DNA of 25,476 nt from Ilumatobacteraceae bacterium (GCA_025463305.1 JAOBWK010000030.1:1-25476); one strand, 5' to 3'; numbered from the stretch's first letter, positions 6,957 through 15,425 are shown. Notes: generated from the letters alone by a model not told the origin. Numbers and translations are program-made.

Positions 6957-8134
6957 GCGAGGACACCCCGGAGCGCAGCGACGGCCTCGTCGATCTCGTC
7001 GCGCGACACGGTGAGCGGCGGCGCGAACCGCAGCGCGCTGCCCGTCACGGCGTTGGTGACCACGCCGGCCTCGAGCAGCGCGAGGTACGCGGCCTTGGCG
7101 TCGGTGCCCGGCTCGAGCTCGGCGGCGAGCAGGAGGCCCTGGCCACGAACCAGCGCGACGCCGGGCACGGTCGCGAGCTGCTCGCGCAGGTACGCACCCT
7201 GGCTCGCGGCGAGCGCGGGGGCGTCGATGCGGCGCATCTCGGTGATGACCGCACGGACGACGGCGGCGGCGAGCGCGTTGGCGCTGTACGTGCTGCCGTG
7301 GTCGCCCGGCTGGAACGCCGTCGCGACATCGGTGCGCGCCCAGATCGCACCGACCGGGAACCCGTTGCCCATCGCCTTCGCCATCGTCACCACGTCGGGC
7401 ACGACGTCGTCGTGCTGGAACCCGAACCAGCGCCCCGTGCGACCGAACCCGGTCTGCACCTCGTCGACGATCATCAGCATCCCGCGCTCGTCGCACAGGT
7501 CGCGGATCGCGCGCAGGTAGCCGGGCGGCGACGGCACGACGCCGCCCTCGCCCTGCACCGTCTCGATGATGACCGCAGACACTGTCGGGTCGATCGCGCC
7601 GTGGAGCGCCTCGACGTCGCCGAACGCGACATGACGGAAGCCGTCGGGCATCGGGAAGAACGGCTCGTGCTTGGCCGGCTGGCCGGTGGCCGCCAGCGCG
7701 GCAAGCGTGCGCCCGTGGAAGCTGCCGTACGCCGACACGACGGCATGGCGACCGCGCCCGCCGAACTTGCGGGCCAGCTTCAGCGCGGCCTCGTTCGCCT
7801 CGGCGCCGGAGTTGCAGAAGAACGTGAGCCCGTCGAGCCCGGTGGCTTCGTGCAGCAGGGCGTTCACCATCTGCGCGGCCTCGATGGCCATCGGGTTGGC
7901 GAACAGGTTGGACACGTGCATGAGCGTCGCGGCCTGCTCGGCGATCGCCTCGGTGACGGCCGGGTTGGCGTGGCCGAGTCCGATGACGGCGAGCCCGCCG
8001 AGGAAGTCGAGGTAGCGCTTGCCGTCGGTGTCGAACAGCTCGGTGCCGCTGCCGCGGGCGAACGTGACCGCCGGTGCGGCGAAGACCGGCATGAACGGGC
8101 TGGGGTTGTCGTCGGTGAACACGGGCGCGATCAC
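6953..8134 (-). CDS. argD: Acetylornithine aminotransferase
   Basis: PLP-dependent class III aminotransferase of 393 residues that converts N-acetylglutamate semialdehyde to N-acetylornithine. Seen are CNSGAEANE (107-115), the cofactor aspartate in VDEVQTGFGRTG (213-224) and the Schiff-base lysine K243 in MAKAMGNGFP. The start is GTG at 8134, overlapping the argB stop as GTGA. An upstream ATG three bases away runs straight into TGA, so it is not the argD start. A clear AGGAGG lies six bases before the GTG, inside the end of argB, which supports both the start and coupled translation. Confidence 0.96.
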   Translation of the reverse strand: MIAPVFTDDNPSPFMPVFAAPAVTFARGSGTELFDTDGKRYLDFLGGLAVIGLGHANPAVTEAIAEQAATLMHVSNLFANPMAIEAAQMVNALLHEATGLDGLTFFCNSGAEANEAALKLARKFGGRGRHAVVSAYGSFHGRTLAALAATGQPAKHEPFFPMPDGFRHVAFGDVEALHGAIDPTVSAVIIETVQGEGGVVPSPPGYLRAIRDLCDERGMLMIVDEVQTGFGRTGRWFGFQHDDVVPDVVTMAKAMGNGFPVGAIWARTDVATAFQPGDHGSTYSANALAAAVVRAVITEMRRIDAPALAASQGAYLREQLATVPGVALVRGQGLLLAAELEPGTDAKAAYLALLEAGVVTNAVTGSALRFAPPLTVSRDEIDEAVAALRGVLA

Positions 8135-9072
8135 ATCGCACCTCCTGCATGGTCGGTGGGCGAAGGGATGGACGTCGGCGGGTTCTGCACCATCGTGCCG
8201 ATGCCGGCGTCGGTGAACAGCTCGAGCAGCAGGACGTGCGGGATCCGCCCGTCGAGGATGTGCGACCGACGCACGCCGTTGCGGACCGCGTGCACGCAGC
8301 TCTCGACCTTGGGGATCATCCCCCCGGCGATGGTGCCGTCGGCCATCAGTGCATCGAGCTCGTCGGGCGTGGTCTGGCGGATCAGGCTGGCCGGATCGGC
8401 GACGACGCGGCGCAGCCCCTCGATGTCGGTGAGGTAGACCAGCTTCTCCGCGCCCAGCGCCTCGGCGATCGCGCCGGCGCCCGTGTCGGCGTTGATGTTG
8501 TACGCCTGGCCGGCGAGGTCGCTGCCGATGGTGGCGATCACGGGGATCAGGTCCTCGTTGAGCAGCCGGTTGATGATGGTGGGGTTGACGTCGGTGACAT
8601 CGCCGACGAAGCCGAGCTCGGGATCGCGCGCCTCGGCGACGATCAACCCGGCGTCGGCGCCGGACACGCCCACCGCGAGCGGGCCGTGCACGTTGATCGA
8701 GGCGACCAGCTGTGGGTTGACCTGACCGAGCAGCACCATCCGGGCGATGTCGATGGTCTCGGCATCGGTGACCCGCAGCCCGTTGCGGAACTCGGTCTCC
8801 TTGCCGAGCCGGCGCATCAGATCGCTGATCTGCGGACCGCCGCCGTGCACCACCACCGGGCGCATCCCGACCGCGTGCATGAGCACGATGTCCTCGGCGA
8901 ACAGCGCGAGCGCGTCGCCCTCGCTGGCGCCGGCGAGTGCGTTGCCGCCGTACTTGACGACCACGGTCTTGCCGGCGAAGCGGCGGATGTACGGCAGCGC
9001 TTCGACGAGGACGTCGGCCTTGAGCTGCGGGCTGGACTCGACCGCGATGTCGTGCAGGGCATGCTCGCTCAC
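8131..9072 (-). CDS. argB: Acetylglutamate kinase
   Basis: Phosphorylates N-acetylglutamate, usually the arginine-inhibited step when the enzyme is hexameric. It has 313 residues. Amino-acid kinase motifs are VVKYGGNA (38-45), VVVHGGGP (73-80) and the nucleotide-site INADTGAGAIAEAL further on. The helical extension of about 30 residues before VVKYGGNA resembles the N-terminal helix of arginine-sensitive hexameric enzymes, so feedback inhibition is likely but inferred. The GTG at 9072 overlaps the argC stop as GTGA. argJ, often found between argC and argB in actinobacteria, is missing here. Confidence 0.96.
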   Translation of the reverse strand: MSEHALHDIAVESSPQLKADVLVEALPYIRRFAGKTVVVKYGGNALAGASEGDALALFAEDIVLMHAVGMRPVVVHGGGPQISDLMRRLGKETEFRNGLRVTDAETIDIARMVLLGQVNPQLVASINVHGPLAVGVSGADAGLIVAEARDPELGFVGDVTDVNPTIINRLLNEDLIPVIATIGSDLAGQAYNINADTGAGAIAEALGAEKLVYLTDIEGLRRVVADPASLIRQTTPDELDALMADGTIAGGMIPKVESCVHAVRNGVRRSHILDGRIPHVLLLELFTDAGIGTMVQNPPTSIPSPTDHAGGAM

Positions 9073-10106
9073 GGGTAGACACCGACCGACGTCAGCCCGG
9101 CCGTCTCGTCGATCCCGAGCGCGACGTTGGCGGCCTGGACCGCTCCGCCGCTGGCACCCTTGGTGAGGTTGTCGAGGGCGCAGATCACCATCACCCAGCC
9201 CGTGCGCGGGTCGTGGCGCGCTGTGAGGTGCACGGCGTTCGACCCGAGCGTGGCCTTGGTCGACGGCGACTCCTCGCGCACCACCACGAACGGCTCGTCC
9301 GCGTATGCGTGCTGCAGGGCGGCGAGCAGCGAACCAGTGCTGACGTCCGAGCCGGCAGCGGGCCGGGCGTAGCACGTCGACAGGATGCCCCGGTTCATCG
9401 GTGCGAGGTGCGGCGTGAACAGCACCTGCGCGCCGACGACCTGCTCGATCTCGGGGGTGTGACGGTGATCGAGCAGACCGTAGGCCTCGAAGTTCTCGTC
9501 GACCGTGCAGAACATGCTGCCCTGCTTCAGCGCCCGCCCGGCACCCGTGATGCCTGTGGCGTTGTCGACGATGATGCCGCTGGTCTCGATCAGGCCCTGT
9601 GCGACGAGCGGCTGCAGGGCGAGGCTCGCCGCGGTCACGTGGCAGCCGGGCGTGGCCACCAGGCGGGCGCCCTTCAGGTCGTTGCGATACAGCTCGGGCA
9701 ACCCGTAGACCGCCTCGGCGAGCATCTCCGGCTGATCGTGGGAGAACCCGTACCAGCGGGGGTACAGCGACGCGTCCTTCAGCCGGTAGGCGGCGGACAG
9801 ATCGACCACGCAACCGACGGTGCCGACGAGCTTCGGGGCCAGCTCCATCGACGCCTCGTGCGGCAGTCCGAGGAACACGAGGTCGAGGCCCTTCGCGACG
9901 TCCTCGTCGAACGCGCTGAACACGAGGTTCGGGTAGCGCACGGCCAGCGACGGGTACAGCGCGCTCGCCTTCGTGCCGGCCTGGGTGTCGCCCGTGGCGA
10001 CCACCACCTCGTAGTCGGGATGCGATGCGGCGAGACGGAGCAGCTCGGCGCCCGTGTAGCCGCTGGCACCGAGGATGCCGACTCTGATCGTGCCTGTCGT
10101 GACCAT
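9069..10106 (-). CDS. argC: N-acetyl-gamma-glutamyl-phosphate reductase
   Basis: NADPH-dependent reduction of N-acetylglutamyl phosphate to the semialdehyde; 345 residues. The dinucleotide fold is at GILGASGYTG (10-19). The catalytic cysteine is C155 in ATPGCHVTA, where many homologues have Tyr instead of His after Cys. The second half has TGITGAGR and the catalytic-His region TPHLAPMNRGI. I chose the ATG at 10106 because VTTGTIRVGIL is the normal family start; an ATG at 10124 would lie inside the operator and promoter. No ribosome-binding site is visible, so the mRNA may have almost no leader. Confidence 0.95.
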   Translation of the reverse strand: MVTTGTIRVGILGASGYTGAELLRLAASHPDYEVVVATGDTQAGTKASALYPSLAVRYPNLVFSAFDEDVAKGLDLVFLGLPHEASMELAPKLVGTVGCVVDLSAAYRLKDASLYPRWYGFSHDQPEMLAEAVYGLPELYRNDLKGARLVATPGCHVTAASLALQPLVAQGLIETSGIIVDNATGITGAGRALKQGSMFCTVDENFEAYGLLDHRHTPEIEQVVGAQVLFTPHLAPMNRGILSTCYARPAAGSDVSTGSLLAALQHAYADEPFVVVREESPSTKATLGSNAVHLTARHDPRTGWVMVICALDNLTKGASGGAVQAANVALGIDETAGLTSVGVYP

Positions 10107-10107
10107 A

Positions 10108-10145
10108 GACGCATGATCATACACATCTCTGCATGATCATCCAAC
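10108..10145. promoter_or_regulatory. Putative double ARG box (ArgR operator)
   Basis: Two identical GCATGATCAT decamers (10111-10120 and 10131-10140), each with the perfect palindrome ATGATCAT, lie exactly 20 bp apart, two helical turns. Spacing of about 20-21 bp between centres is the known layout of paired 18-bp ARG boxes. The second copy reads TGCATGATCATCCA, close to the TGCAT-N-ATGCA type site of actinobacterial ArgR. The boxes cover the argC promoter and lie 45-60 bases from the divergent YqgE gene start. ArgR is encoded in the operon. Confidence 0.7.
10116..10144 (-). promoter_or_regulatory. argC promoter
   Basis: On the minus strand TTGGAT (139-144 of the 10.1 kb block, that is 10139-10144) is followed after 17 bases by TATGAT (10116-10121), one base from the TATAAT consensus. 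The argC ATG is nine bases further on, giving a leader of nearly zero length. Both hexamers lie within the two ATGATCAT palindromes, so ArgR binding would block RNA polymerase directly. Confidence 0.6.
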
Positions 10146-10189
10146 GATCAGAGCGATGCGCATCCGACCTGGGCCGGCCCCGTCGATTG

Positions 10190-10777
10190 ATGCAGAATGG
10201 CGGGGTGGTCGCACACGGATCGGGGTGGACGAAGGGGTCGCTGCTGGTCGCCGTGCCGCTGCTCGACGAGCCGACGTTCCACCGCACCGTGATCTACATG
10301 CTGCAGCACAGCGACGACGGCGCCCTCGGGCTCGTCATCAACCGGCCCACCGACGAGGACGACCTGCCCGGGCTCGGGCCGTGGCTGATGGAGATGTCCC
10401 AGCCCCAGGTCGTGTTCGAGGGCGGGCCGGTGCAGGCGAACACGCTGATCGGGATCGCCGCGGTCGATGCCGCCGGCGACGAGCCGGTCGAGGGGTTCGT
10501 CGAGCTCGACCGCGGCCTCGGCACCGTCGACCTCGGCCAGATGCCGACCGACATCACCGACGGCCTCCAGGACTTCCGCCTCTTCCGCGGCTACGCCGGA
10601 TGGGGCCCGGGCCAGCTCGACGGCGAGCTCGACGAAGGATCGTGGCTCGTCGTTCGTGCCGATCCGGCCGACATCTTCTGCCCGCATCCGCAGGGCCTGT
10701 GGCGCAACGTGCTCCGCCGCAGCGGCGGCCGCACCGCCCTGCTGGCCGACGCCCCCGACGATCTCAGCTGGAACTAG
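10190..10777 (+). CDS. YqgE/AlgH family protein (UPF0301)
   Basis: A protein of about 195 residues with the family's diagnostic start GSLLVAVPLLDEPTFHRTVIYML, followed by DDGALGLVINRP, VFEGGPV (the usual xxGGPV motif), FRLFRGYAGWGPGQLDGEL and a terminal WRNVLRR. The biochemical role is not settled in the family; AlgH affects alginate regulation in Pseudomonas. The ATG at 10190 is used here. A GTG at 10205 is a strong alternative, because CAGAAT (10193-10198) sits six bases before it, like the leaderless -10 elements elsewhere in this window. The gene diverges from argC across the ARG boxes and ends 4 bases from the pheT stop, tail to tail. Confidence 0.88.
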   Translation: MQNGGVVAHGSGWTKGSLLVAVPLLDEPTFHRTVIYMLQHSDDGALGLVINRPTDEDDLPGLGPWLMEMSQPQVVFEGGPVQANTLIGIAAVDAAGDEPVEGFVELDRGLGTVDLGQMPTDITDGLQDFRLFRGYAGWGPGQLDGELDEGSWLVVRADPADIFCPHPQGLWRNVLRRSGGRTALLADAPDDLSWN

Positions 10778-10781
10778 CCGA

Positions 10782-13157
10782 TCAGGCGCGGAGGGTGGCT
10801 CCGAGCTTCTTGGTCGCCTCGACGGCCTTGTCGCGGACCTGCGTGATCTCGGTGTCGGTGAGCGTGCGGTCGGCGGCCTGCAGTCGCAGGCGGTAGGCGA
10901 GGCTGCGCGAGCCCTCTGGAACCCCGACGCCGCGGTAGCTGTCGAACAGGGCGAGGTCGACGAGCAAGGCTCCCCCGGCTTGGCGGATGGCCTTGTCGAT
11001 CCGCTCCGCCGGCGTCGTGTCGGGCACGACGAGGGCGAGATCGAAGTCGGTGGACGGGTAGCGGCTGGTGGCCTTCCACTGGGTGATCTTCGGATCGTTG
11101 GCGAGCAGCCGGGAGAGGTCCAGTTCGAGCCAGGCGACGCGCTCGGTGACGCCGAAGGCGTCGAGGACGTCGGGATGGATCTCGCCGACGGCCCCGACCA
11201 CGTCGCGCCCGATCGACAGCGTCGCCGAACGGGTCGGGTGCAGGCCGGCGGGCACGAGCGACTGATCGACTCGCGCGCCGAACCCCATCGTCGCAGCCAG
11301 CTCGCGCCACAGCTCCATCGCCGCCCGGGCGTCCTGGCCGGCGAGTGCGACGGCGAGGCCCTCGTACTCGGGCGGCAGATCGCCGGAGCGATCACCGGGC
11401 GGGTAGACGTGGCCGACCTCGTACAACGCCACTCCCGTGCTGCGATGGGACTCGTTGAACGCTACGGCGCGCAGCATGCCGACGCGCATCGACGGCCGGA
11501 GCAGGTCCTCACCGACCACGAGCGGATTGGTGACGCGGATGGCATCGGCGGGAAGCCTGGCCGAGGCGAGGTCGGCCGGGCTGAGGAACGTATCGGTGAT
11601 CGCCTCGTCCAGGCCGTGACCGAGCAGCACCTGGCGCAGGTTGCGCCGGCGCTGCTGGAGTGGGCTGAGCCGTCCGTGGCCGGTCGCGTCCGGATCGGTG
11701 GACTTGGGGACGGCCCTGCCGAGCCGGTCGTACCCGTGGTGCCGGGCGACCTCCTCGACGACGTCGATCTCGGCCGTGCTGTCGGGGCGCCACGACGGCA
11801 GCTCGACGGTGAGCACGTCGCCGTCGGTTGCCACCACCGAGTAGCCGATCGGGCCGAGCAGCCCGGCGATCGTGCCGGCGTCGAGCGTGGTGCCGAGGAT
11901 CCGGTTGATCTGGCTGACCCGAGTGGGGACAGGGCGCCGCTGCAGCGGGAGCGAGTGATGGCGCGCGTCGGCGGCACCGGCGTGGACGACGAGGTCGGGA
12001 CACGTCTCGCCGAGCAGGTCGATGAACAGCTGCTGGGCCATCGGCATGCCGTACGGATCGACACCCCGCTCGAAGCGCCCGGATGCCTCCGAGCGGAGTC
12101 CGAGGCGGTTCATGGTGCGGGTGATGGCGGTCTGCTCGAAGTGGGCGATCTCCAGCGCGACCACCGTGGTGCCGTCGGTGATCTCGCTGTCGAGGCCACC
12201 CATCACGCCGCCGATGCCGATCGGCACGTCGTTCGCGTCGCAGATCAGCAGGTCGTCGGCGGTCATCGTGCGCACCGTTCCGTCGAGCGTCGTGATCTGC
12301 TCGCCGTCGGCCGCGAGGCGGATGCGGAACCCGCCGCCGCCGAGGGTGTCGAGGTCGTAGGCGTGGTTGGGCTGGTTGAGCTCGAGCATCACGTAGTTGC
12401 TCACGTCGACGACGTTGTTGATCGGGCGCATGCCCGCCGCAGTGAGCCGGCGACGAATGCGGTCGGGCGACGTGCCGACACGGATCCCGGACAGGACGAT
12501 GGTGGTGAACCGCGGGCAACGCTCGCCGTCGACGAGGTCGACGGTGGCCGTGCGCGCCGGGCCATCGGCCGTGACCGACTCGGTGGCCGCAGCGACGTGC
12601 ACGCCGAGGTGGGCACCGAGGTCGCGAGCCACCCCGCGGTGTCCCCAGCAGTCGGGCCGGTTGCGGGTGAGATCGATGTCGAACACCGTCTCGACCTGCA
12701 GCCCGAGCGCATCGCCGTACGGGACGCCGACCGGCGTCCCCACTGGCAGGATCAGGATGCCGGTGTGGTCGTCGCCGAGGCCGAGCTCGCGCGCCGAGCA
12801 GAGCATGCCCTGGGAGTCGATGCCGAGGATCGGGCGTGGCTCGATGACGCGCCCGTCGGGCATCGCCGTACCGGGCGTGGCCAGCGGGATGATGTCGTCG
12901 GGCTGCATGTTGAACGCGCCGCACCACACGTGCCGCTCGACGCCGTCGCCGGCATCCACCCAGACCCGATGGACCTTGGCGGCGTCGGGATGGCGTTCGG
13001 TGCGCAGCACGCGTGCGGTGATGACGCCCACGACGGTGGAGCCGACGTGCAGGATCTCCTCGACCTGCATGCCGAGTTGGGTCATGTCGGCGGCGAGTGC
13101 CTCGGCGTCGTCACCGACGGGCGCGAGGTCGTTGAGCCAGGAGAGAACGATCTTCAT
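10782..13157 (-). CDS. pheT: Phenylalanyl-tRNA synthetase beta subunit
   Basis: Beta chain of the alpha2-beta2 PheRS, 791 residues, normal for the bacterial form. In order: N-terminal MKIVLSWLNDL, a tRNA-binding OB domain (about 40-150), the B3/B4 editing domain with the ISNYV-like VVDVSNYVMLELNQPNHAYD stretch, the B5 domain, the catalytic-like core and a C-terminal ferredoxin-like anticodon-binding domain with SRYPSTDFDLALVV (about 698-711). The ATG at 13157 has AAGGA seven bases upstream. The gene follows pheS by 19 bases and ends 4 bases from the convergent YqgE gene. Confidence 0.97.
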   Translation of the reverse strand: MKIVLSWLNDLAPVGDDAEALAADMTQLGMQVEEILHVGSTVVGVITARVLRTERHPDAAKVHRVWVDAGDGVERHVWCGAFNMQPDDIIPLATPGTAMPDGRVIEPRPILGIDSQGMLCSARELGLGDDHTGILILPVGTPVGVPYGDALGLQVETVFDIDLTRNRPDCWGHRGVARDLGAHLGVHVAAATESVTADGPARTATVDLVDGERCPRFTTIVLSGIRVGTSPDRIRRRLTAAGMRPINNVVDVSNYVMLELNQPNHAYDLDTLGGGGFRIRLAADGEQITTLDGTVRTMTADDLLICDANDVPIGIGGVMGGLDSEITDGTTVVALEIAHFEQTAITRTMNRLGLRSEASGRFERGVDPYGMPMAQQLFIDLLGETCPDLVVHAGAADARHHSLPLQRRPVPTRVSQINRILGTTLDAGTIAGLLGPIGYSVVATDGDVLTVELPSWRPDSTAEIDVVEEVARHHGYDRLGRAVPKSTDPDATGHGRLSPLQQRRRNLRQVLLGHGLDEAITDTFLSPADLASARLPADAIRVTNPLVVGEDLLRPSMRVGMLRAVAFNESHRSTGVALYEVGHVYPPGDRSGDLPPEYEGLAVALAGQDARAAMELWRELAATMGFGARVDQSLVPAGLHPTRSATLSIGRDVVGAVGEIHPDVLDAFGVTERVAWLELDLSRLLANDPKITQWKATSRYPSTDFDLALVVPDTTPAERIDKAIRQAGGALLVDLALFDSYRGVGVPEGSRSLAYRLRLQAADRTLTDTEITQVRDKAVEATKKLGATLRA

Positions 13158-13176
13158 GGGTTGTTCCTTCTCCCGC

Positions 13177-14175
13177 TCAGAACTGCTCGATGAAGCGGAT
13201 GTCGTTGCTGTACATGTCGCGTAGATCGTCGACCCCATGGCGCTCGCGCGCCATGCGGTCGATGCCGAACCCGAACGCGAACCCGCTCCACACCTCGGGA
13301 TCGAGGCCACCCGCGCGCAGCACGTTGGGATGCACCATCCCGCAGCCGCCCAGTTCGATCCAGGTGCCGTCGGGGCGACGGATGTCGAACTCAGCAGACG
13401 GCTCGGTGAAGGGGAAGTAGTTCGGGCGCAGCCGACTGCTGAAGCCGCTGCCGAAGAAGGCCTTCGTGAACGCGTCGATGGTGCCCGCGAGGTGGGCCAT
13501 CGTGATGTTGCGATCGACGACGAGCCCCTCGATCTGGTGGAAGACCGGCATGTGCGTGGCGTCGGGCGTGTCGCGACGGAAGACCTTGCCGGGCATCACC
13601 ATGTAGATGGGCGGGGCGATCTGCTGCATCACCCGGATCTGCACCGGCGACGTGTGCGTGCGCAGGAGCACGGTGCCATCGGGTTTGTAGTCGGTGAACA
13701 GCGTGTCGAAGCCGCTGCGCGCCGGATGGCTGCGCGGCATGTTCAGCGCCTCGAAGTTGTAGAAGTCGGTTTCGACCTCTGGCCCTTCGGCGATCTGGAA
13801 GCCGAGCCCGACGAAGACGTCCTCGAGCCGCTCCCATGCCTGGGTGGACAGGTGGGGATGGCCGCGACGCTGACGAGTGACGACCTCGGTGAGATCCATC
13901 CGCTCGGCCGCGATGCGGGCTTCGGTCTGCTCGGCACCGAGCGCCGCCGTCCGCCCGGACAGTGCCGACTGCACCGTCGACAGCGCCTCGTTGATGGCGG
14001 CGCCGATCGTCTTGCGATCCTCGATCGCGAGGCCGCCGAGACGGGTCTTCAACCCGGCGAGGGGACCCTTCTTGCCGAGCACCTCGGCGTCGACGGCGCG
14101 CAGCTCGTCGGAGGTCGTCGCAGCGACGACGCGGGCCAGGGCGGCATCGCGCGCCTGGTGGACTTCATCGATCAT
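13177..14175 (-). CDS. pheS: Phenylalanyl-tRNA synthetase alpha subunit
   Basis: Catalytic alpha chain of PheRS, a class II synthetase; 332 residues. The N-terminal coiled-coil arm (about 1-85) is followed by the class II core: GHPHLSTQ, FNFEALN-type YNFEALNMPRSHPAR, LLRTHTSPVQIRVM, motif 2 GKVFRRDTPDATHMPVFHQIEG, and motif 3 FAFGFGIDRMARERHG near the C-terminus, with ELGGCGMVHP before it. The ATG at 14175 has AAAGG eight bases upstream. It is linked to pheT and lies 29 bases after the upstream methyltransferase gene. Confidence 0.97.
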   Translation of the reverse strand: MIDEVHQARDAALARVVAATTSDELRAVDAEVLGKKGPLAGLKTRLGGLAIEDRKTIGAAINEALSTVQSALSGRTAALGAEQTEARIAAERMDLTEVVTRQRRGHPHLSTQAWERLEDVFVGLGFQIAEGPEVETDFYNFEALNMPRSHPARSGFDTLFTDYKPDGTVLLRTHTSPVQIRVMQQIAPPIYMVMPGKVFRRDTPDATHMPVFHQIEGLVVDRNITMAHLAGTIDAFTKAFFGSGFSSRLRPNYFPFTEPSAEFDIRRPDGTWIELGGCGMVHPNVLRAGGLDPEVWSGFAFGFGIDRMARERHGVDDLRDMYSNDIRFIEQF

Positions 14176-14204
14176 CGGGAATGCCTTTCGGACATCGGAA
14201 AACG

Positions 14205-14978
14205 CTAGCGCTGGGCGCGCTGCCTGGCGGCTTCGAAAACCACGACCGTGGTGGCCATCGCCACGTTCAGGCTCTCGGCGCGGCCGGCGTGCGGGATGGA
14301 GATCCACGAGTCGATCGGGATCTGCGGATCGACACCATGTGCTTCACTGCCCATCACCAGCGCGAACGGCGAGCCGAGATCGGCCTCCGTGTACGGCGTG
14401 CCGCGGTGCGACGACGTGCCGACGAGCGGGAGGCCGAGGTGCTGCAGCTCGGGCAGGGCGAGGTCGGCCACCACGGGGACGTGGAACACGGCGCCCGCGG
14501 ATGCCCGGACCACCTTCGGGTTGAACGGATCGACGGAACCGGCGAGGAGGACCACGCCGCTCGCGCCGGCGGCCTCGGCCGAGCGCAGGATGGTGCCGAG
14601 GTTGCCCGGGTCGGACACCCGGTCACAGACCACGACCATGTCGGCACCGGCGAGGTCGGTGATCGTGCGCTCGGGGATGCGCACCACCGCGAGCACCGGC
14701 TGCGGGGACTCGGTGGAGGCGATCCGCTCCATCACGTGCGGGGCGAGCTCGAACACCTCACCGTCGGCATCGACCGGTCGGCCCTCCGGATCGACGTACT
14801 GGGCCTCGATCTCCCAGCCACCGGCGACGGCTTCGGTGATCAGGATCCGCCCCTCGACGACGAAGGCGCCCTCGTCCCAACGCGCACTGCGGCGCCCGAT
14901 GAGGCGCCGCAGTCGCTGGATCTGAGGATGCTGGTAGCCGTACTGGTACCCAGGCCGGAACTCGCGCGGGTCGGTCAG
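14205..14978 (-). CDS. SpoU/TrmH-family RNA 2'-O-methyltransferase with a CTG start
   Basis: SAM-dependent rRNA or tRNA ribose methyltransferase of the SPOUT fold; about 257 residues from the chosen start. The substrate-binding N-terminal domain includes [18 protein letters not shown]; the SPOUT motifs are [25 protein letters not shown] and [15 protein letters not shown]. No ATG, GTG or TTG occurs in frame before a GTG at 14756, and starting there would delete the whole N-terminal domain. The only reasonable start is CTG at 14978, overlapping the rplT stop as CTGA, the same geometry as the GTGA/ATGA junctions in the arginine and def operons. GAAGG lies about ten bases upstream. A spoU gene between rplT and pheS is common in actinobacteria. 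Confidence 0.85.
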   Translation of the reverse strand: MTDPREFRPGYQYGYQHPQIQRLRRLIGRRSARWDEGAFVVEGRILITEAVAGGWEIEAQYVDPEGRPVDADGEVFELAPHVMERIASTESPQPVLAVVRIPERTITDLAGADMVVVCDRVSDPGNLGTILRSAEAAGASGVVLLAGSVDPFNPKVVRASAGAVFHVPVVADLALPELQHLGLPLVGTSSHRGTPYTEADLGSPFALVMGSEAHGVDPQIPIDSWISIPHAGRAESLNVAMATTVVVFEAARQRAQR

Positions 14979-15331
14979 GCGAGTGCTGCCTTCGCGGTGG
15001 CGACGAGCGCGCCGAACGCCTCGATGTCGTGCACGGCGATGTCGGCGAGGATCTTGCGATCGACCTCGATCTCGGCCGCGTTCAGACCGGCGATGAACCG
15101 GCTGTAGCTGAGGTCGTAGATCCGGCAGCCGGCGTTGATGCGCTGGATCCAGAGGCGGCGGAACTCGCCCTTCTTGGCCCGGCGGTCGCGGAACGCGTAC
15201 TGGCCGGAGCGCATGTTCTGCTCGTTCGCGAAGCGCGCCGAGCGGCTGCGCATGCCGTAGTAACCACGGGCCTTCTTCAGTGTTGCCTTGCGGTGCTTGC
15301 GGGCACCAACTGCACGCTTGACTCTTGCCAT
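14975..15331 (-). CDS. rplT: Ribosomal protein L20
   Basis: 50S subunit assembly protein, 118 residues, the standard length. It begins [15 protein letters not shown] and carries the basic N-terminal arm ([16 protein letters not shown]) and the globular part with [20 protein letters not shown] and [18 protein letters not shown]. The ATG at 15331 is chosen over the GTG directly before it because all L20 proteins begin MARVKR; AAAGGG lies seven bases upstream. In many bacteria L20 represses the infC-rpmI-rplT operon by binding its mRNA; the hairpins just upstream could take part. Confidence 0.97.
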   Translation of the reverse strand: MARVKRAVGARKHRKATLKKARGYYGMRSRSARFANEQNMRSGQYAFRDRRAKKGEFRRLWIQRINAGCRIYDLSYSRFIAGLNAAEIEVDRKILADIAVHDIEAFGALVATAKAALA

Positions 15332-15349
15332 CACGTGTCCCTTTCTTCT

Positions 15350-15374
15350 CTGACCACGCTGCGGTGGTCGTCAG
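15350..15374 (-). other. Hairpin just before the rplT ribosome-binding site
   Basis: The minus strand can pair CTGA-(cga)-CCAC with GTGG-TCAG around a six-base loop (eight pairs, one three-base bulge). It ends five bases before the AAAGGG ribosome-binding site of rplT. This is a suitable position to modulate L20 translation; no protein-binding data can be inferred. Confidence 0.4.
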
Positions 15375-15399
15375 TCCTGTGTTCGATCAGTTGCAGATT

Positions 15400-15418
15400 C
15401 GGTCGTCCGAGACGACCG
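15400..15418 (-). other. Perfect 8-bp hairpin between rpmI and rplT
   Basis: CGGTCGTC, three loop bases, then GACGACCG: a perfect stem in the 94-base rpmI-rplT gap. There is no U tract after it, so it is not a canonical intrinsic terminator. It could be a processing site, a stabiliser or part of an L20 control region. Confidence 0.45.
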
Positions 15419-15425
15419 CGGGGTC

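Noticed and set aside
6048..8437. Long plus-strand frames opposite argF and argD (490 and 379 codons)
   Set aside because: Shadows of well-identified enzymes; composition typical of high-GC antisense frames.
10467..13193. A 908-codon open frame on the plus strand opposite pheT
   Set aside because: It is the antisense of a clear pheT gene; long antisense frames are common at high GC, and the translation shows no family motifs and an Arg/Gly/Asp-rich composition.
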